Below, in pieces: positions 7,843 to 16,175 of a stretch of 50,430 bases of DNA; positions within the stretch are counted from its first letter, which is position 1, and each line of letters begins with the position of its first letter. The notes beneath the pieces were generated by a model. The model did not search any database and had not been told where the DNA came from. It saw nothing but the letters and a program-made list of their open reading frames with translations. The stretch is from NCBI RefSeq assembly GCF_003696215.1, contig NZ_RFFG01000058.1, forward strand, positions 1-50,430. The letters are read 5' to 3'. Position numbers and translations under genes: made by a program. This DNA comes from Actinomadura harenae (lineage in GTDB: Bacteria; Actinomycetota; Actinomycetes; Streptosporangiales; Streptosporangiaceae).

Positions 7843-8370
7843 TCAGGGCCGGGTGTGGCGGAGTTCGTCGCGGGCGTCCATGAGGGCGAAGCCCAGGAGG
7901 TTCAGGCCGCGCCACTGGGACGGCCGCTTCGCCTGCGGCGCGTTCTCGTCGTAGCCGATGCCCCAGACGCGGTCCAGGGGGCTGGCCTCGACGAGGATCT
8001 TGCTACCCGTCGAGAGCAGGAAGTCGCGCAGGCCGGGGTCGGAGGCGAACTTGGCGACGCTGCCGCGCCGGACGATGTCGGACCGGTGCTCGACCCAGGC
8101 GGCCTCGTCGAAGCCGCGGACCTTCCGGCCGAGGGCCTTGGCGCGACCCGGCTGCGCGGTGGAGAGGATGTCGCGGACGGACGCCTCGTCCCCGAAGAGC
8201 CGCGCCTTCTCGCACATCATGAAGTGCTCGGCGGTCGGGTAGCGCACGCCGTCCACGGTGAACGGCGACGGGTACCACTGGCTCAGGCAGCCCTTCGGCT
8301 GCCTCCCTCCCCAGAACAGCACGAACTTCGGGAGTTTGCCGCGCTTCTCCAAATTGAGCAGTTCGTCCAT
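7843..8370 (-). CDS. NADAR family protein (YbiA-like N-glycosidase)
   Basis: 175 residues. The hallmark motifs of NADAR proteins are visible: FWGG, LSQWYPSPF, the active-site YPTAEHFMMCEKARLFGD, RKVRGFDEAAWVEHR, and GIGYDENAPQAKRPSQWRGLNLLGFALM near the end (quoted here in family terms; it spans residues about 139-166). Characterised relatives hydrolyse riboflavin-pathway intermediates or remove ADP-ribose from modified bases. The ATG at 8370 begins right before the conserved domain; an upstream GTG at 8376 is possible. The gene stands alone between the anchored hydrolase and a hairpin terminator. Confidence 0.92.
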   Translation of the reverse strand: MDELLNLEKRGKLPKFVLFWGGRQPKGCLSQWYPSPFTVDGVRYPTAEHFMMCEKARLFGDEASVRDILSTAQPGRAKALGRKVRGFDEAAWVEHRSDIVRRGSVAKFASDPGLRDFLLSTGSKILVEASPLDRVWGIGYDENAPQAKRPSQWRGLNLLGFALMDARDELRHTRP

Positions 8371-8422
8371 GGTCACGCCCCGAGCTTGGCGGAGGCCGCG
8401 CCGCCGGCGCAATCGGAATAGA

Positions 8423-8460
8423 CGAGCCCCCCGGCCGGAGATCCCGGCCGGGGGGGCTCG
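8423..8460 (-). terminator. Hairpin terminator after the secreted peptidase gene
   Basis: Long GC stem (CGAGCCCCCCGGCCGG at 8423-8438 pairing with 8444-8460, one extra G) with a short loop. It lies 10 bp beyond the stop of the minus-strand peptidase gene. Confidence 0.8.
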
Positions 8461-8469
8461 CCGACAGGA

Positions 8470-9975
8470 CTAGAAGCGCAGCGGCTCCCGCGAGTCACGC
8501 GGGATGCGGCGCTGGCCCTGCGAGCTGTAGTCGGGCATGACCGCCGGGCAGCGCGCGCCCGCCGCCGGGCGCTTCCCGGACAGCACGAACGCGTCCACCG
8601 AGGTGCGGACGCAGCCGCTCAGCCCGTACAGGCCGTGGCCCGTGCCCTGGTAGGTCACCAGGGACGACGTCCTGACCTGCCGGTTCACGCCCTCCGCCCA
8701 CGGGTAGACGGTCGCCGGGTCGGCGACGCCGCCGACGACCAGCACCGGCACGGACGGCGCGATCCGCACCGGACGCTGCCGGTCGGCCCCGCGCGGACGG
8801 CCCAGGCACGAGACGATCGCCTCGTAGCCGAGCGGGCTCGTCCCGAGGTGCGGGGCGGCCTTTCGGTTCGCCGCCCACACCGCGGCCAGGGCCTTGTGGT
8901 CGCGGACCGGGAACGTCCAGTCCGAGCACATGATCCCGGCGAACCGGCCGTCCGGGGACGCCTTGGCCCGCGGGCTCGACACCTTCCTGACCTTCTGCTT
9001 GGACAGGTAGGACAGCTCCTCGCTCAGCTCGTTCCACGCGATCGGGTCGTACATCGTCACGCGGACCATCTGGGCGATCCCGGCCGGGGTCAGCCGGATC
9101 TTGGACGAGTCGATGTCGTGCAGCGTCCCGGCGGAGGAGCGCTTCATCAGCCCGTCCAGCACCTTCCACGGGTCCTTCCCGCGGAGGGCGCAGAACTTCG
9201 ACGTCGGGCACCACTTGGCGAACTGCGCGTACGCCGTCTCGAGGCCGCGCGACTCGTCCATGGAGAACCGCGTCGCGCCCGCGACGGTGTGGTCCATGGT
9301 GCCGTCGACGACCAGGGCCTTGAGACGGCCCGGGTACAGCTCGGCGTACCGCTGCCCGAGCCAGGTGCCGTACGAGACGCCGTAGTAGGTGATCTTCTTC
9401 TCGCCGAGCGCCGCGCGGACGGCGTCCATGTCGCGCGCGTGGTCGGTGGCGCCCATGTGGTCGTACACGGGGCCGGTGTACTTGCGGCACGCCTTGTACA
9501 GCGCGCGCTGGTAGGACTTGAGCTTCGCGAACTCGGCCTGGTTCTTCGGGTACAGCGCCGGGGCCTTGCCGAGCTTCCCGCACTTGACGGGATGGCTGGC
9601 GCCGACGCCGCGCGGGTCGAACCCGACGATGTCGTAGCGCTTGCGCACCTCACGGGACAGCCCGGCGCGGTCGAGCACGAAGTCGATGCTCGACCCGCCC
9701 GGACCGCCCGGGTTCACGAAGATCGTCCCGAGGCGGTGCTTCGGGTCGGTGGCCTTCGCCCGTGCCACGGCGAGCTTGACCTTGCCGAGCTTGGGGTGGG
9801 CCCTGTCGATGGGAACGGACAGTGTGCCGCACTGCGCGGAGTGGTCGTCCGCACAGCGCTTCCAGGTGATCTTGGCGGGGGACGCGGCCTGCGCCGGCGT
9901 GGACACCAGCGGAACCGCCGCCACCAGGGCGGCGGCCGTCGCGGCGAATCCCGCCGTGCGGCCCATAAGGGTCAC
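8470..9975 (-). CDS. Secreted S33 peptidase, tripeptidyl aminopeptidase (TAP) family
   Basis: 501 residues with a signal peptide (cleavage near STPAQA, 25-30). Alpha/beta hydrolase core: VNPGGPGGS oxyanion loop (88-95), GFDPRGVG (118-125), nucleophile elbow GVSYGTW with Ser201, then Asp419 (GVADPAT) and His447 (GTGHGLYG) in the C-terminal TAP-like domain. Related Streptomyces enzymes remove tripeptides from extracellular proteins. The GTG start at 9975 is supported by AGGAG nine bases upstream; an ATG three codons later is too far from it. Several cysteines suggest disulfides in the exported protein. It is monocistronic with its own terminator. Confidence 0.93.
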   Translation of the reverse strand: MTLMGRTAGFAATAAALVAAVPLVSTPAQAASPAKITWKRCADDHSAQCGTLSVPIDRAHPKLGKVKLAVARAKATDPKHRLGTIFVNPGGPGGSSIDFVLDRAGLSREVRKRYDIVGFDPRGVGASHPVKCGKLGKAPALYPKNQAEFAKLKSYQRALYKACRKYTGPVYDHMGATDHARDMDAVRAALGEKKITYYGVSYGTWLGQRYAELYPGRLKALVVDGTMDHTVAGATRFSMDESRGLETAYAQFAKWCPTSKFCALRGKDPWKVLDGLMKRSSAGTLHDIDSSKIRLTPAGIAQMVRVTMYDPIAWNELSEELSYLSKQKVRKVSSPRAKASPDGRFAGIMCSDWTFPVRDHKALAAVWAANRKAAPHLGTSPLGYEAIVSCLGRPRGADRQRPVRIAPSVPVLVVGGVADPATVYPWAEGVNRQVRTSSLVTYQGTGHGLYGLSGCVRTSVDAFVLSGKRPAAGARCPAVMPDYSSQGQRRIPRDSREPLRF

Positions 9976-10092
9976 GGAAAGGGACTCCTGTGGATGGGGG
10001 GTCTGCGGGGACGCGAAGATGATCTCGGCGGGAGATCACGATTGGGTCATGTTCCGAACGCGGAATACCGACTCACCCCCGCCACGAAACCA

Positions 10093-10130
10093 CGGAGCCC
10101 CCGCCGGCCGAGCGCCCGGCGAGGGCTCCG
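10093..10130 (-). terminator. Hairpin terminator after the trypsin-like protease gene
   Basis: CGGAGCCC at 10093-10100 pairs with GGGCTCCG at 10123-10130, with further CGCCGG/CCGGCG pairing inside. It lies downstream of the minus-strand protease gene ending at 10183. Confidence 0.7.
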
Positions 10131-10182
10131 TCACCTGGACGTCAGTCCCCATCGGGACGGACGCCAGGCCCACATCGGGACA

Positions 10183-11235
10183 TCAGCCCTGGATCGCCTT
10201 GTAGAGCTTGATCGCGGCGGACCCGAGGTACGGCGAGTTCATCTGGAGCGTCTTGGTCATGTGCGTGCTGTTGACGCCCGAGACCCGCCCGATGCCGTTG
10301 CTCTTCATCCCGTACAGCCACGGCCCACCGCTCGCGCCCGGGCCCATGCTGCACCACATGCCGAGGGCGCCGGACGGGTACTTGGACGCGAAGCTCGTCC
10401 CGGAGCAGTACCAGAGCTGCTCGATGCCGAGGTGCTTGCCGGAGGGCATCGCGTGGTCCGGGTAGCCGAACGACGTGAACTTGTACGTGCGGTGCTTGTA
10501 ACCGAAGCTCACGCCCTGCGCGCCCGTCACCGACTGGATCGCGGTCTTGCCGTGCTTCTTCACGGTGAACGCGGCGAAGTCGTAGCGCAGGTCGCGGTTG
10601 TTCGCCCACGGCGCCATGACCCGGATCTTGTCCAGGTACCAGGTGCCGAGGCTCTTGCCCTTGTTGTAGTCGGGCTGGAAGCCGTAGTAGCGGTAGAACC
10701 CGCTGTTGCCGCCCTGGCCCTTGTGGACGCAGTGCCCGGCCGTCCACACCGTCGACTTGTTGTGCGAGGTGATGATGGTGGCGGTGCAGTAGTAGCCGGT
10801 CCTGCCGTCGTCGGTGGCGACGAGGCGCCCGATCGTGCGGGCGGGGGCCTTGCCGTGCCGCGACCAGACCTTGGCGGTGGAGCTGGCGGCGGTGACGTTG
10901 CCCTGCGCCGCGAGCGCGTCGGGGGTGTTCTCGGGGAGCGAGCCGTCGAGGCTGAGCGCCTTGGCGTCCGCCGCGTCCGCCTGCATGCCGCCGGCCTGCG
11001 CCGCGGGCTCCGGCATCGGCTTCAGCTTCATCTTGGACGGGTCGAAGTTCGCCTGCGCCGACATGCCGGAGCCGAAGTCCTTGGAGACGATGGCCGGCCC
11101 GGCCGGGGACTGCGCCGAGACCTTCCCGGCGTCGTGAGTGGTGGAGCCGGCGGCGGCGTAGACCACCCCGCCGCCGAGGACGAGCGCGCCCGCGGCGCCG
11201 CCCGCGATGAGGAGTCGGGTCTGGGAGAGACGCAC
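10183..11235 (-). CDS. Secreted trypsin-like serine protease
   Basis: 350 residues. The GTG at 11235 is chosen over upstream codons because GGAAAGG precedes it at the right distance and it gives a compact signal sequence (about 6-28). A propeptide-like stretch (30-130) leads to a chymotrypsin-fold domain with His168 (TAGHC), Asp219 (RYDFAAF) and Ser302 (GPGASGGPW). Cys150/Cys169 flank the catalytic His loop and two more cysteines lie near 277 and 295. Similar actinomycete proteins are annotated as glutamyl-endopeptidase-like or V8-like, and the specificity is not readable here. It could mature extracellularly by autoprocessing. Monocistronic. Confidence 0.93.
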   Translation of the reverse strand: MRLSQTRLLIAGGAAGALVLGGGVVYAAAGSTTHDAGKVSAQSPAGPAIVSKDFGSGMSAQANFDPSKMKLKPMPEPAAQAGGMQADAADAKALSLDGSLPENTPDALAAQGNVTAASSTAKVWSRHGKAPARTIGRLVATDDGRTGYYCTATIITSHNKSTVWTAGHCVHKGQGGNSGFYRYYGFQPDYNKGKSLGTWYLDKIRVMAPWANNRDLRYDFAAFTVKKHGKTAIQSVTGAQGVSFGYKHRTYKFTSFGYPDHAMPSGKHLGIEQLWYCSGTSFASKYPSGALGMWCSMGPGASGGPWLYGMKSNGIGRVSGVNSTHMTKTLQMNSPYLGSAAIKLYKAIQG

Positions 11236-11367
11236 CAACTGGCCTTTCCGTTGAGGGATTCGGTAACAGCCGTGATGAAAGCCCCAAGCCAAGCGACTTG
11301 GGGCGCGTGCGTCAAATTACGCTAAGTGCGACAGACGTGATGAATAACCGTGAAGCTAATGTGACGC

Positions 11368-11647
11368 TTACCTTTCGCCCGATGAGGACAGGGGAATGCC
11401 GAACGCCGTGCGGTCGGTGGTGATGAGGGTGGTGAGCAGGGCGGCCAAGGTGGCTGCGACCTGGGCGGTCGTCGACTCGGGGACGTCGCGGGGGCTCTCG
11501 AAGGCTTGGTGGACGGTTCTCGCCAGGAGGGCCGCCTGCTGGGTGGGGGGATCGGCGGCGGGGGTGGGGCCGGGTGCGGAGGAAGCCCTCGGAGGTGGCC
11601 TGGTAGGCGTGGCCGGTCTCGGCCGCGGTGAGGTCGTCGCGGAGCAT
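11368..11647 (-). pseudogene. Frameshifted small gene downstream of secreted protein copy B
   Basis: On the minus strand, a frame starting at ATG 11647 (MLRDDLTAAETGHAYQATSE) looks like real protein for about 25 residues, then turns into Arg/Pro-rich noise. A second frame then becomes protein-like (TQQAALLARTVHQAFESP, then STTAQVAATLAALLTTLITT) and ends at TAA 11368-11370. The joined product would be about 92 residues, mostly helical. The total of 280 bp is not a multiple of three, and G runs at 11545-11550 and nearby offer an indel site. It follows the secreted-protein gene by about 50 bp. A sequencing error is possible. Confidence 0.5.
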
Positions 11648-11697
11648 GCCGCGGTGTCCTGGGTGCGGGGCAGGTCGTCTCGGGCCGCGGCGGCGGT

Positions 11698-12357
11698 CTA
11701 GCCGCCGGTTCGGGTCTGGATCTCCTGGACGGTCAGGTGCGTCGAGCCGGACGCCGGGAACGTGCCGTAGGAGCCGCCTCGGGAGTCGCAGGATCCGGCG
11801 CACGACCAGGTCACCGCGTAGTAAACGGTGGCGGTCACCGTGAAGGACCCGGAGCGGCGGAAGGCGTGGGCGCAGCCGGACGGCGGGCCGCCCCGGCGGT
11901 ACGGGGTGCCCGGCCCGTCGCACGTGATCGTCGCGTCGCCGAGCGACCACTCGACGCGCTGCGGCGTCCCGACCACGGTGACGGTCTGGCCGTCCAGGGC
12001 GGCCCGGGCCCGCTGCGGACGCCACGTGGACGCGTCGACCCACAGGTACGTCGGCAGCGACACCCACGAGCGCCCCGACGGGTTGGTGTGCGGGACGGGC
12101 GGCGGGAGCGCGAACGCGGCCCACGCCATCGCGGCGACGTCGGCGGTCGACGTCCGGTCGGGTTCGCCGGGGAGCGTGAAGCAGTGGTCGGCGCCGCCGG
12201 TCACCTGGCACATCGGCTTGATCTTGAGGGCGTGCGCGGTCGCGTTCGCGGGAGAGCCCGCCGGGACGGCCGTGACCGCGCCGATCGAGCAGCCCCAGTC
12301 CGCCGGAGTGGCGCAGCCGCTCACCAGCGCCCAGGCGAGAAGGGGCGCGGTCAGCAT
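11698..12357 (-). CDS. Exported Ig/PKD-like protein, probable lipoprotein (copy B)
   Basis: 219 residues, a paralogue of the secreted protein at 1749-2534. Shared marks in the same order are NPSGRSWVSLPTYLWV, VEWSLGD, a Cys-His pair, VTATVYYAVTWSC, and a terminal VQEIQT. It lacks the poly-glycine linker of copy A. Unlike copy A, its N-terminus ends in VSGC (Cys15), a possible lipobox. It overlaps the stop of the upstream lipoprotein gene by 7 bp, so the pair is translationally coupled. Function unknown; a small envelope beta-sandwich protein is likely. Confidence 0.85.
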   Translation of the reverse strand: MLTAPLLAWALVSGCATPADWGCSIGAVTAVPAGSPANATAHALKIKPMCQVTGGADHCFTLPGEPDRTSTADVAAMAWAAFALPPPVPHTNPSGRSWVSLPTYLWVDASTWRPQRARAALDGQTVTVVGTPQRVEWSLGDATITCDGPGTPYRRGGPPSGCAHAFRRSGSFTVTATVYYAVTWSCAGSCDSRGGSYGTFPASGSTHLTVQEIQTRTGG

Positions 12358-12926
12358 CGGGAGTCCTTCGGCGTGGCGATCGACGCGACCTTCCAGACGC
12401 CGCCGGCACGGCTGAGCGTGGCGTACAGCAGGTAGCGGCGGGGAGCGGGCACGCCGCCCACGCGCTTCCCGGTGTCGCGGCGGAACGTGTACGGGCCCGC
12501 CGCGGCCATGCAGTCGACGACCACCGCCGACCCCGCCCGGACGGAGGCCGCCCGGGGGTGCGGGGCGGCGTGTCCCCGGCGGACGATCCCGGCGCGGGCG
12601 TCGGCGGCGATCTCGTCCCGGAGACGCCCGGCCTCCACGCCGGTCGCGACGTCCGGCACCTGGGACGCGTCGCCTGTCGCCAGCGCCCGCTCGACGACTT
12701 GATGGAAGCGGCGGTACCGGAGCAGGACGGCCGTCCGGGCGGCGACGGCGGGCGGTGCGAGGGAGGCCGGGGCGGCGGCGGCCCGGTTCGGGAACACGCC
12801 GGACGGGTCCAGGGATCCCTGGGAGACCTCGGCCGTGTGCGTGCAGGCCGCGGCGGACAGGCACACGGCGGTCAGGCACACGGCGGACCGGCACAGCGTG
12901 AGCGCGGCGGCCGGCCTGCCTCGCAT
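12351..12926 (-). CDS. Lipoprotein paralogous to the kinase-operon lipoprotein (copy B)
   Basis: 191 residues. The ATG at 12926 is preceded by GAGGAGGA, and the signal peptide ends in LSAAAC (Cys28). The mature part shares motif order with the lipoprotein at 2591-3220: a Tyr/Phe/Gln helix (LLRYRRFHQVV), VVVDCM, TGKRVGG, GVWKVASI and a terminal Cys. It is far richer in Ala/Arg than copy A, so the copies are old rather than a recent duplication. It is the first gene of a short operon with the Ig-like protein and the frameshifted remnant. Function unknown. Confidence 0.85.
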   Translation of the reverse strand: MRGRPAAALTLCRSAVCLTAVCLSAAACTHTAEVSQGSLDPSGVFPNRAAAAPASLAPPAVAARTAVLLRYRRFHQVVERALATGDASQVPDVATGVEAGRLRDEIAADARAGIVRRGHAAPHPRAASVRAGSAVVVDCMAAAGPYTFRRDTGKRVGGVPAPRRYLLYATLSRAGGVWKVASIATPKDSRC

Positions 12927-13025
12927 CGAGTCCTCCTCAGGTGTCGGACTCGCAGGCTAACGGCGTGATCGGGCGAGGCGCCGGAGCTCCGGAGAACGTC
13001 CCGGAGGGCCCCTGTCGCGGCGGAA

Positions 13026-13667
13026 TCAGGCGGTTCGGCCGATGTCCGCGACGACGTTCAGGCCGAGGAGCAGGTCCAGGTGGACGAAGGTCTCCAGCTT
13101 CGAGCCCGGGGGGATCGCCTCGTCCGCCGCGACCCGGTCGAGGACGTCCAGCGCGGTGGGGGCGTCCAGGTCGTCGGCCAGCGCGGTCTCGGCCTCGGTG
13201 ACCGACGGGCGGTGCAGCGGACGGCCCGGGGCGTTCGCCCAGCCCGCCACGTCCGCGCGCCATCCCGCCAGGCGGGACGCTGCGGCGTCGGCGTTCAAGA
13301 CGAGCGGCTCGCGGTAAGGGACCGCCAGGAACGCCAGGCGCACGGCCAGGGGATCGGCGTCGGACGACCCGGATACGGGCGGCACCACGAGCGTCAGCGC
13401 GTTCGCCTCGTGTGCGCGCGGGGAGACGTAGACGTCGGCGTCGGACGGGACCTCGGGATACAGGGGAGCGACGCCGTAGTCGGAGGCGTTCTCGTGCGCG
13501 GCGCCCGACAGCAGGACGGTCCGCCTGCCGCGTTCGGCGACGCGGCGGAGGAGATCGGCGACGACCAGCGCGCGGAGGTCGGCGCCGTCCAGGAGATGGA
13601 CGCGCAGCACCTCCCCGCGAGGCAGACCTTCGAGCCGTCCGGTGCGAGGGTCGTGCAGGCGCAGCAT
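13026..13667 (-). CDS. CysRS/MshC-like protein lacking catalytic motifs
   Basis: 213 residues. The start (MLRLHDPRTGRLEGLP, then LRVHLLDGADLRALVVADLLRR) follows the layout of the beginning of cysteinyl-tRNA synthetase and MshC. There the next segment would carry the zinc Cys and the HIGH motif; here neither is present. A later stretch (TEAETALADDLDAPTALDVLDRV) resembles the helical part of CysRS after the catalytic domain, and KMSKS is missing. It is about half the length of CysRS. I infer a degenerate, non-catalytic relative found in actinomycetes, perhaps a pathway regulator. The similarity is weak by eye. Confidence 0.7.
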   Translation of the reverse strand: MLRLHDPRTGRLEGLPRGEVLRVHLLDGADLRALVVADLLRRVAERGRRTVLLSGAAHENASDYGVAPLYPEVPSDADVYVSPRAHEANALTLVVPPVSGSSDADPLAVRLAFLAVPYREPLVLNADAAASRLAGWRADVAGWANAPGRPLHRPSVTEAETALADDLDAPTALDVLDRVAADEAIPPGSKLETFVHLDLLLGLNVVADIGRTA

Positions 13668-13728
13668 GCTTCGGAGCCTAAGCGATGCCCCCGGATCCGG
13701 AACGCACCGGAGGCCCCACGCGGCGGTA

Positions 13729-14505
13729 CTACGGGAGCGGGGTCGAGCCGTCCGGCTTGCGGACGGCCGCGAAGCGCAGCCGGACGTAGTCGGCGACCCA
13801 GCCGGACTCGCGGCGCAGCGCCGGGGCGGCCAGCTCGTTCACCCGGGTCAGCAGCGGCTCGACCAGCTCGGGCGGGACGTCGATGAGCGCGCTCGGGGCG
13901 TAGATGCGGATCCAGTCGGCCGCGCCGTCCGGGCACTCGGTCATCCGGGACGGGCGGTCGGCGTGCTCGAGCAGCCGGATCGTGAACCCGCCGTCCTCCA
14001 GGCGCGCCGCGTACTCGGCGGGCGTCGGGAAGTACCAGGGCAGCTCGGGCTCGCCGAGGCCGAACACGCGCCACGCGGTCTGCATCGCGGCGATCAGCTC
14101 GGCGCAGTTCCCGGCGCCGCCGAGCTCGCCGACGAACCGTCCGCCGGGGCGCAGCGCGCCGTGGACGCGGGCGATCACCGCGTCCGGGTCGCGGGTCATC
14201 CAGTGCAGGGCCGCGTTGGAGGCGACCGCGTCGAACGGCTCGCTGGTGCTGAAGTCGTGCGCGTCGCCGATCGTGAACGACAGGCCCGGGTTGAGCGTGG
14301 AGGCCCGGGCGACCATCTCCGGCGCGCCGTCGATGCCCAGCACCTCGGCCCCGCGCTCGGCGATCTCCGCGCTGAACGTGCCGGTCCCGCAGCCCAGGTC
14401 GATGATCTTCTCGCCGGGTTGCGGGTCGAGCAGGTCGACCAGCGGGGCGCCGTGTGCGGAGACGTACCCGAAGGCTGAGTCGTACGTCGACACGGACCAG
14501 TTCAC
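13729..14505 (-). CDS. Class I SAM-dependent methyltransferase (trans-aconitate methyltransferase-like)
   Basis: 258 residues. Motif I is KIIDLGCGTGTFS (33-45), post-I is GIDGAPEM, and motif IV is FDAVASNAALHWM, which resembles trans-aconitate 2-methyltransferase (Tam). The C-terminal cap carries YFPTPAEYAARLEDGGF, again Tam-like. Substrate specificity cannot be fixed from motifs, so I give no symbol. It is divergent from the gene at 14602 with about 95 bp between them and shows no operon partner. Confidence 0.9.
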   Translation of the reverse strand: MNWSVSTYDSAFGYVSAHGAPLVDLLDPQPGEKIIDLGCGTGTFSAEIAERGAEVLGIDGAPEMVARASTLNPGLSFTIGDAHDFSTSEPFDAVASNAALHWMTRDPDAVIARVHGALRPGGRFVGELGGAGNCAELIAAMQTAWRVFGLGEPELPWYFPTPAEYAARLEDGGFTIRLLEHADRPSRMTECPDGAADWIRIYAPSALIDVPPELVEPLLTRVNELAAPALRRESGWVADYVRLRFAAVRKPDGSTPLP

Positions 14506-14601
14506 TTTCGCAATTTATCGGACTTACCACTCGGTCCGGGCGCTCGCCCCCGTCCGCGCGGCCATATCGTGACGAGAACGAGCGAGGAGGGTGACGGATC
14601 G

Positions 14602-14961
14602 GTGGAGCAGCAGCGGACACGGGGAGAGGTCCGGATCGTCGGGGCCGAGCGGCCGGGCGGACTGGAACTGCGGACGGCGGGCCTGGCGGCGCGCGGCATG
14701 ACGGAACTGCGGGTCACGGGCCTCGCCTGGTATCTGGGGTCCGGCTGGTCGCAGGTGCTGGGGGAGCTGGTGCGGCGGATCGCGGCCGCCGGGCCGGGGC
14801 ATCCGACGACGTTCGACCTCGGCGAGGAGGGGGACGTCACGATCAACCTGGTGCCGGACGGCGACTTCCTCGCCCCGCACCCGCCGCCCGGGGTGTCGCT
14901 GAGCGTGGCCGACTGGCGGCGGGACGTCGTCGACCGCCTGTTCCCCACGGCGTCGTCCTGA
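14602..14961 (+). CDS. Hypothetical protein, SpoIIAA/STAS-like or DUF small protein
   Basis: 119 residues. GTG at 14602 is chosen because GGAGG lies 11 bases upstream; an earlier GTG at 14569 has no site. The sequence begins EQQRTRGEVRIVGAERPGGLELRTAGLAARGMTELRV, written here only to 20 residues in effect: the informative parts are GLELRTAGLAARGM and LRVTGLAWYLGSGWSQVLGE. It has no signal peptide or membrane helix and mixes short strands with helices. I do not recognise the family. Its stop codon lies in the first unit of a 15-bp tandem repeat. Confidence 0.7.
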   Translation: MEQQRTRGEVRIVGAERPGGLELRTAGLAARGMTELRVTGLAWYLGSGWSQVLGELVRRIAAAGPGHPTTFDLGEEGDVTINLVPDGDFLAPHPPPGVSLSVADWRRDVVDRLFPTASS

Positions 14962-15025
14962 CCCGCGTCCTCCTGACCCGCGTCCTCCTGGCGCGTGTCG
15001 TCCTGACCCGCGTCGTCCCGGGGCG
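14951..15025. repeat. 15-bp tandem repeat, five units, starting in codons before a stop
   Basis: Units at 14951, 14966, 14981, 14996 and 15011, consensus CGTCGTCCTGACCCG. The TGA stop of the upstream gene (14959-14961) is inside unit 1 and the same TGA is copied in units 2 and 4. Confidence 0.92.
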
Positions 15026-15114
15026 CGTCCGCCGCCGGAGCCAGGCCCCGCCGCGTCCCCCGAAGCGAGTCGCGTTCTAGAATCTGCTTCCATTTCGCGT
15101 GAAGGGACGGCCGG

Positions 15115-15987
15115 GTGACGTACACCGAGATCGAGTACGAGGTGCGGGACGGGATCGCCACGATCACCCTGAACCGGCCGCACCGGATGAACGCCTACAC
15201 GCCCACGATGCGCGCCGAGACGCTCGACGCGTTCGACCGGATCGACGCCGACGACGACGTCCGCGTGGTCGTCGTGACCGGCGCGGGCAGGGCGTTCTGC
15301 GCCGGGGCCGACCTCGGTGGTGGGGGCGACACGTTCAACAAGGACAAGTCCCACGACATGTTCGCGGGCGAGGACGACCTCCTGGAGGACGGCACTCCGC
15401 GCGACGGCGGCGGCACGGTCGCGCTGCGCATCGCACGCTGCCTCAAGCCCGTGATCGGCGCGTTCAACGGCGCGGCCGTCGGCGTCGGGGTGACGATGAC
15501 GCTGCCCATGGACATCCGGCTGGCCAGCGAGAACGCCAAGTTCGGGTTCGTGTTCGCGCGGCGCGGGATCGTCACGGAGGCGGCCTCGTCCTGGTTCCTG
15601 CCGCGGCTCGTCGGGATCGCGCAGGCCATGGAGTGGGCCGCGACCGGGCGCGTGTTCGACGCTCAGGAGGCCCTCGCGGGCGGCCTGGTCTCCCGCCTGT
15701 ACGCGCCGGACGAGCTGCTGCCCGCCGCCTACGACCTCGCCCGCGAGATCGCGGGCAACACCTCGGCGGTCTCGGTCGCGGCGATCCGGCGGCTGATGTG
15801 GTCGGGGCTGTCGGCGCCGTCCCCGTGGGACGCGCACGTCAACGACTCGCGGCTCATGGCCGCGCTCGGCGCCGCCCCGGACGCTGCCGAGGGCGTCACG
15901 TCCTTCCTGGAGAAGCGGCCCGCCGCGTTCCCGATGCGGGTCAGCGCGGACCTGCCCGCCGAGGTCCCCGACTGGCCGCTGCGCTGA
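15115..15987 (+). CDS. Enoyl-CoA hydratase/isomerase family protein
   Basis: 290 residues of the crotonase fold. Visible are GRAFCAGADLGGG (the first oxyanion-hole loop, about 60-72) and KPVIGAFNGAAVGVGVTM (second oxyanion loop). A glutamate follows in RRGIVTEAASSWFLPRLVG, the position of a catalytic acid in hydratases. The alternative acidic residue is less clear, so hydratase versus isomerase is open. The GTG start lies at 15115. Similar actinomycete proteins act in fatty-acid or xenobiotic acyl-CoA breakdown. It is monocistronic, and its stop is within a 17-bp tandem repeat. Confidence 0.93.
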   Translation: MTYTEIEYEVRDGIATITLNRPHRMNAYTPTMRAETLDAFDRIDADDDVRVVVVTGAGRAFCAGADLGGGGDTFNKDKSHDMFAGEDDLLEDGTPRDGGGTVALRIARCLKPVIGAFNGAAVGVGVTMTLPMDIRLASENAKFGFVFARRGIVTEAASSWFLPRLVGIAQAMEWAATGRVFDAQEALAGGLVSRLYAPDELLPAAYDLAREIAGNTSAVSVAAIRRLMWSGLSAPSPWDAHVNDSRLMAALGAAPDAAEGVTSFLEKRPAAFPMRVSADLPAEVPDWPLR

Positions 15988-16067
15988 CCGTCCCGCCGCG
16001 CTGACCTGTCCCCTGCGCTGACCTGCCCGCCGTGCTGACCTGCCCGCCGTGCTGACCTGGCCGTCCC
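15983..16067. repeat. 17-bp tandem repeat, five units, first unit contains a stop codon
   Basis: GCTGACC recurs at exact 17-bp steps (15983, 16000, 16017, 16034, 16051). The TGA in the first unit is the stop codon of the enoyl-CoA hydratase gene. Units 3 and 4 are identical. Confidence 0.95.
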
Positions 16068-16175
16068 GGGCGACCTGGGGGTTTTGCCGATTCTGGACGG
16101 GATCCTCGGCGACACGTGGGCCGTTCGGGGGCACGCCAGCAGGGTAGGCGGGTCCAGAGGGCGGAGGTGCGCACG

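Noticed and set aside
8635..11325. Plus-strand open frame of about 900 codons
   Set aside because: Antisense to two clear secreted proteases; Arg/Val/Gly-rich and without motifs.
11396..11701. Plus-strand frame of 101 codons
   Set aside because: It covers the frameshifted minus-strand gene, has no ribosome site, and its Ala/Val/Arg composition is antisense noise; the minus-strand reading is more protein-like.
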